Positions 5,491 through 6,064 of a DNA stretch of 6,064 nucleotides are shown here, piece after piece (positions within the stretch are counted from its first letter, which is position 1; each line of letters begins with the position of its first letter). The position numbers and the translations under genes were made by a program. The stretch lies in the NCBI GenBank assembly GCA_033722375.1, contig JAWVZB010000147.1:1-6064 (forward strand). The letters are read 5' to 3'. Origin of the DNA: JAWVZB01 sp033722375 (GTDB lineage Bacteria > Actinomycetota > Nitriliruptoria > Nitriliruptorales > Nitriliruptoraceae). The notes below the pieces were generated by a model. The model was not told where the DNA came from. It ran no database searches and saw only the letters and a program-made list of their open reading frames with translations.

Positions 5491-5895
5491 GTGGAAGTGA
5501 CCCGCATCGACCAGATCGCGATCGCCGTCGAGGATCTCGACGAGACCCTCGCGCTCTACGAGCGTGCGTTCGGCCTGACCCCCGAGTACCGAGAGGTCGT
5601 CGAGTCCGACGGGGTCGAGGAGGCCATGATCAACGTGAACGGTGTCTACCTCCAGCTCCTCCAGGCCACCCGTGAGGACTCGCCGGTGGCGAAGTACCTC
5701 GCCAAACGGGGGCCTGGGCTCCACCACCTCGGCTTCGGCGTCGGATCCGTCTCCGAGGCACTGGACCATCTCCGCGAGGAGGACGTCGCGCTCATCGACG
5801 AGGAGCCGCGCCCCGGCGGTGGCGGGCACACCGTCGCGTTCGTCCATCCGAAGGGAACGGGGGGCGTGCTGGTGGAACTGGTCGAGGACGAGTAG
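5491..5895 (+). CDS. mce: Methylmalonyl-CoA epimerase (VOC/glyoxalase superfamily)
   Basis: 134 aa from a GTG at 5491. It interconverts (2R)- and (2S)-methylmalonyl-CoA, linking propionyl-CoA carboxylase to the B12 mutase. It shows the two paired beta-alpha-beta-beta-beta units of the VOC fold at the usual family length. Compared with the Propionibacterium enzyme, ligands Gln65, His91 and Glu141 correspond to Gln55 (YLQLLQ), His79 (GLHHLGF) and Glu129 (VLVEL), and the catalytic Glu48 corresponds to Glu44 (GVEEAM). The first ligand, His12, is replaced: the text reads RIDQIAIAV with Gln8 rather than the usual IDH. Also family-like are the REDSPVAKYLAKRG segment (61-74), EEPRPGGGGHTVAFVHPK and the C-terminal strand. 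It is divergent from the thiolase and followed by a hairpin. The family call is firm; because of the altered ligand and the Icm-like mutase, a different short-chain CoA substrate or another VOC activity is possible. Confidence 0.88.
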   Translation: MEVTRIDQIAIAVEDLDETLALYERAFGLTPEYREVVESDGVEEAMINVNGVYLQLLQATREDSPVAKYLAKRGPGLHHLGFGVGSVSEALDHLREEDVALIDEEPRPGGGGHTVAFVHPKGTGGVLVELVEDE

Positions 5896-5928
5896 CGCCT
5901 CGGGGCCACATCGGCCTCCGAAGGGGCG
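5896..5928 (+). terminator. Candidate hairpin after the epimerase stop
   Basis: Directly after the TAG stop, CGCC-TCGG-GGCC (5896-5907) can pair with GGCC-CCGA-GG-CG (5913-5928, with small bulges) around the loop ACATC, giving about 12 base pairs. No T-tract follows, so it would be a GC-rich actinobacterial-type terminator or an mRNA 3' end structure rather than a classic intrinsic terminator. Confidence 0.35.
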
Positions 5929-5932
5929 TTGG

Positions 5933-5938
5933 TAGCCT
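5933..5938 (+). promoter_or_regulatory. Candidate -10 box for the right-edge gene
   Basis: TAGCCT in the context GGTAGCCTG, a common actinobacterial -10 shape, lies just after the hairpin. If used, transcription would begin near 5945, downstream of the ATG at 5940, which would favour the GTG at 5967 as start. No clear -35 is visible. Confidence 0.3.
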
Positions 5939-5939
5939 G

Positions 5940-6064
5940 ATGACAGACGACGACGGGTCAACACGAGTGAGCTTCGCCGACCGCATCCGCGCGTGGTTCA
6001 AGGGCGAGACCAAGCGGGACGCCCCGAGCCCGAGCACCTCGAAGGCCTCGCGGGTGTCGACGAA
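5940..6064 (+). CDS. N-terminus of an unidentified small polar protein, cut by the window edge
   Basis: An open frame from ATG 5940 to the right edge, about 41 codons, with no stop. The start is uncertain: GTG at 5967 gives VSFADRIRAWFKGETKR, which looks like a natural N-terminus, but neither start has a strong RBS. What is visible is a short amphipathic basic stretch (FADRIRAWFKGETKR) followed by a Ser/Pro/Lys-rich linker. There is no signal peptide or membrane segment in this part. Codon third positions match the neighbours, and the frame begins right after the epimerase hairpin on the same strand. I do not recognise the family with confidence; it may belong to small actinobacterial proteins often found beside acyl-CoA genes, but that is a guess. 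Confidence 0.5.
   Translation, partial: MTDDDGSTRVSFADRIRAWFKGETKRDAPSPSTSKASRVST

Noticed and set aside
4972..5964. 330-aa minus-strand open frame across the epimerase and thiolase start
   Set aside because: It is a shadow of two real genes in other frames and crosses the divergent promoter region.
1..6064. CRISPR arrays, insertion sequences, tRNA or rRNA genes, attachment sites
   Set aside because: I read both strands and found no regularly spaced repeats, transposase or integrase motifs, terminal inverted repeats or tRNA-like segments.

Overview
The DNA is very GC-rich, with G or C at most third codon positions, GTG and TTG starts and strong AGGAGG-type ribosome binding sites. Together with the gene families present, this points to a member of the Actinomycetota. 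The class cannot be fixed from this window.

Layout: (1) 1-381, minus strand: the N-terminal 127 residues of a B12-dependent acyl-CoA mutase large subunit, running off the left edge. (2) 382-555: a divergent intergenic region. (3) 556-1629, plus: an ECF-sigma-factor-like protein fused to one transmembrane helix and a long Pro/Glu/Thr/Ser tail predicted to lie outside the cell. (4) 1634-3100, plus: a PLP-dependent group II (aromatic) amino-acid decarboxylase, starting 4 nt after the previous stop. (5) 3104-4093, minus: a MeaB/ArgK-type G3E GTPase, the chaperone of B12 mutases, meeting the decarboxylase tail-to-tail with 3 nt between stops. (6) 4101-5300, minus: acetyl-CoA acetyltransferase, 7 nt upstream of the GTPase start and forming an operon with it. 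(7) 5301-5490: a second divergent intergenic region with a 13-bp perfect palindrome. (8) 5491-5895, plus: methylmalonyl-CoA epimerase, followed by a hairpin. (9) 5940-6064, plus: the start of an unidentified protein, running off the right edge.

Four genes form a coherent short-chain acyl-CoA set. The thiolase interconverts acetyl-CoA and acetoacetyl-CoA, the epimerase interconverts methylmalonyl-CoA epimers, the mutase carries out the carbon-skeleton rearrangement, and the GTPase loads or protects the mutase cofactor. The mutase has Phe at the position that is Tyr in methylmalonyl-CoA mutase, which suggests an isobutyryl/butyryl-CoA type enzyme. The epimerase has Gln where the first metal ligand is normally His.

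The sigma-like membrane protein and the decarboxylase form an apparent two-gene plus-strand unit lying between the mutase and the rest of that set. This unit is the least ordinary part of the window: the sigma-like domain looks degenerate, is tethered to the membrane, and appears translationally linked to a metabolic enzyme.
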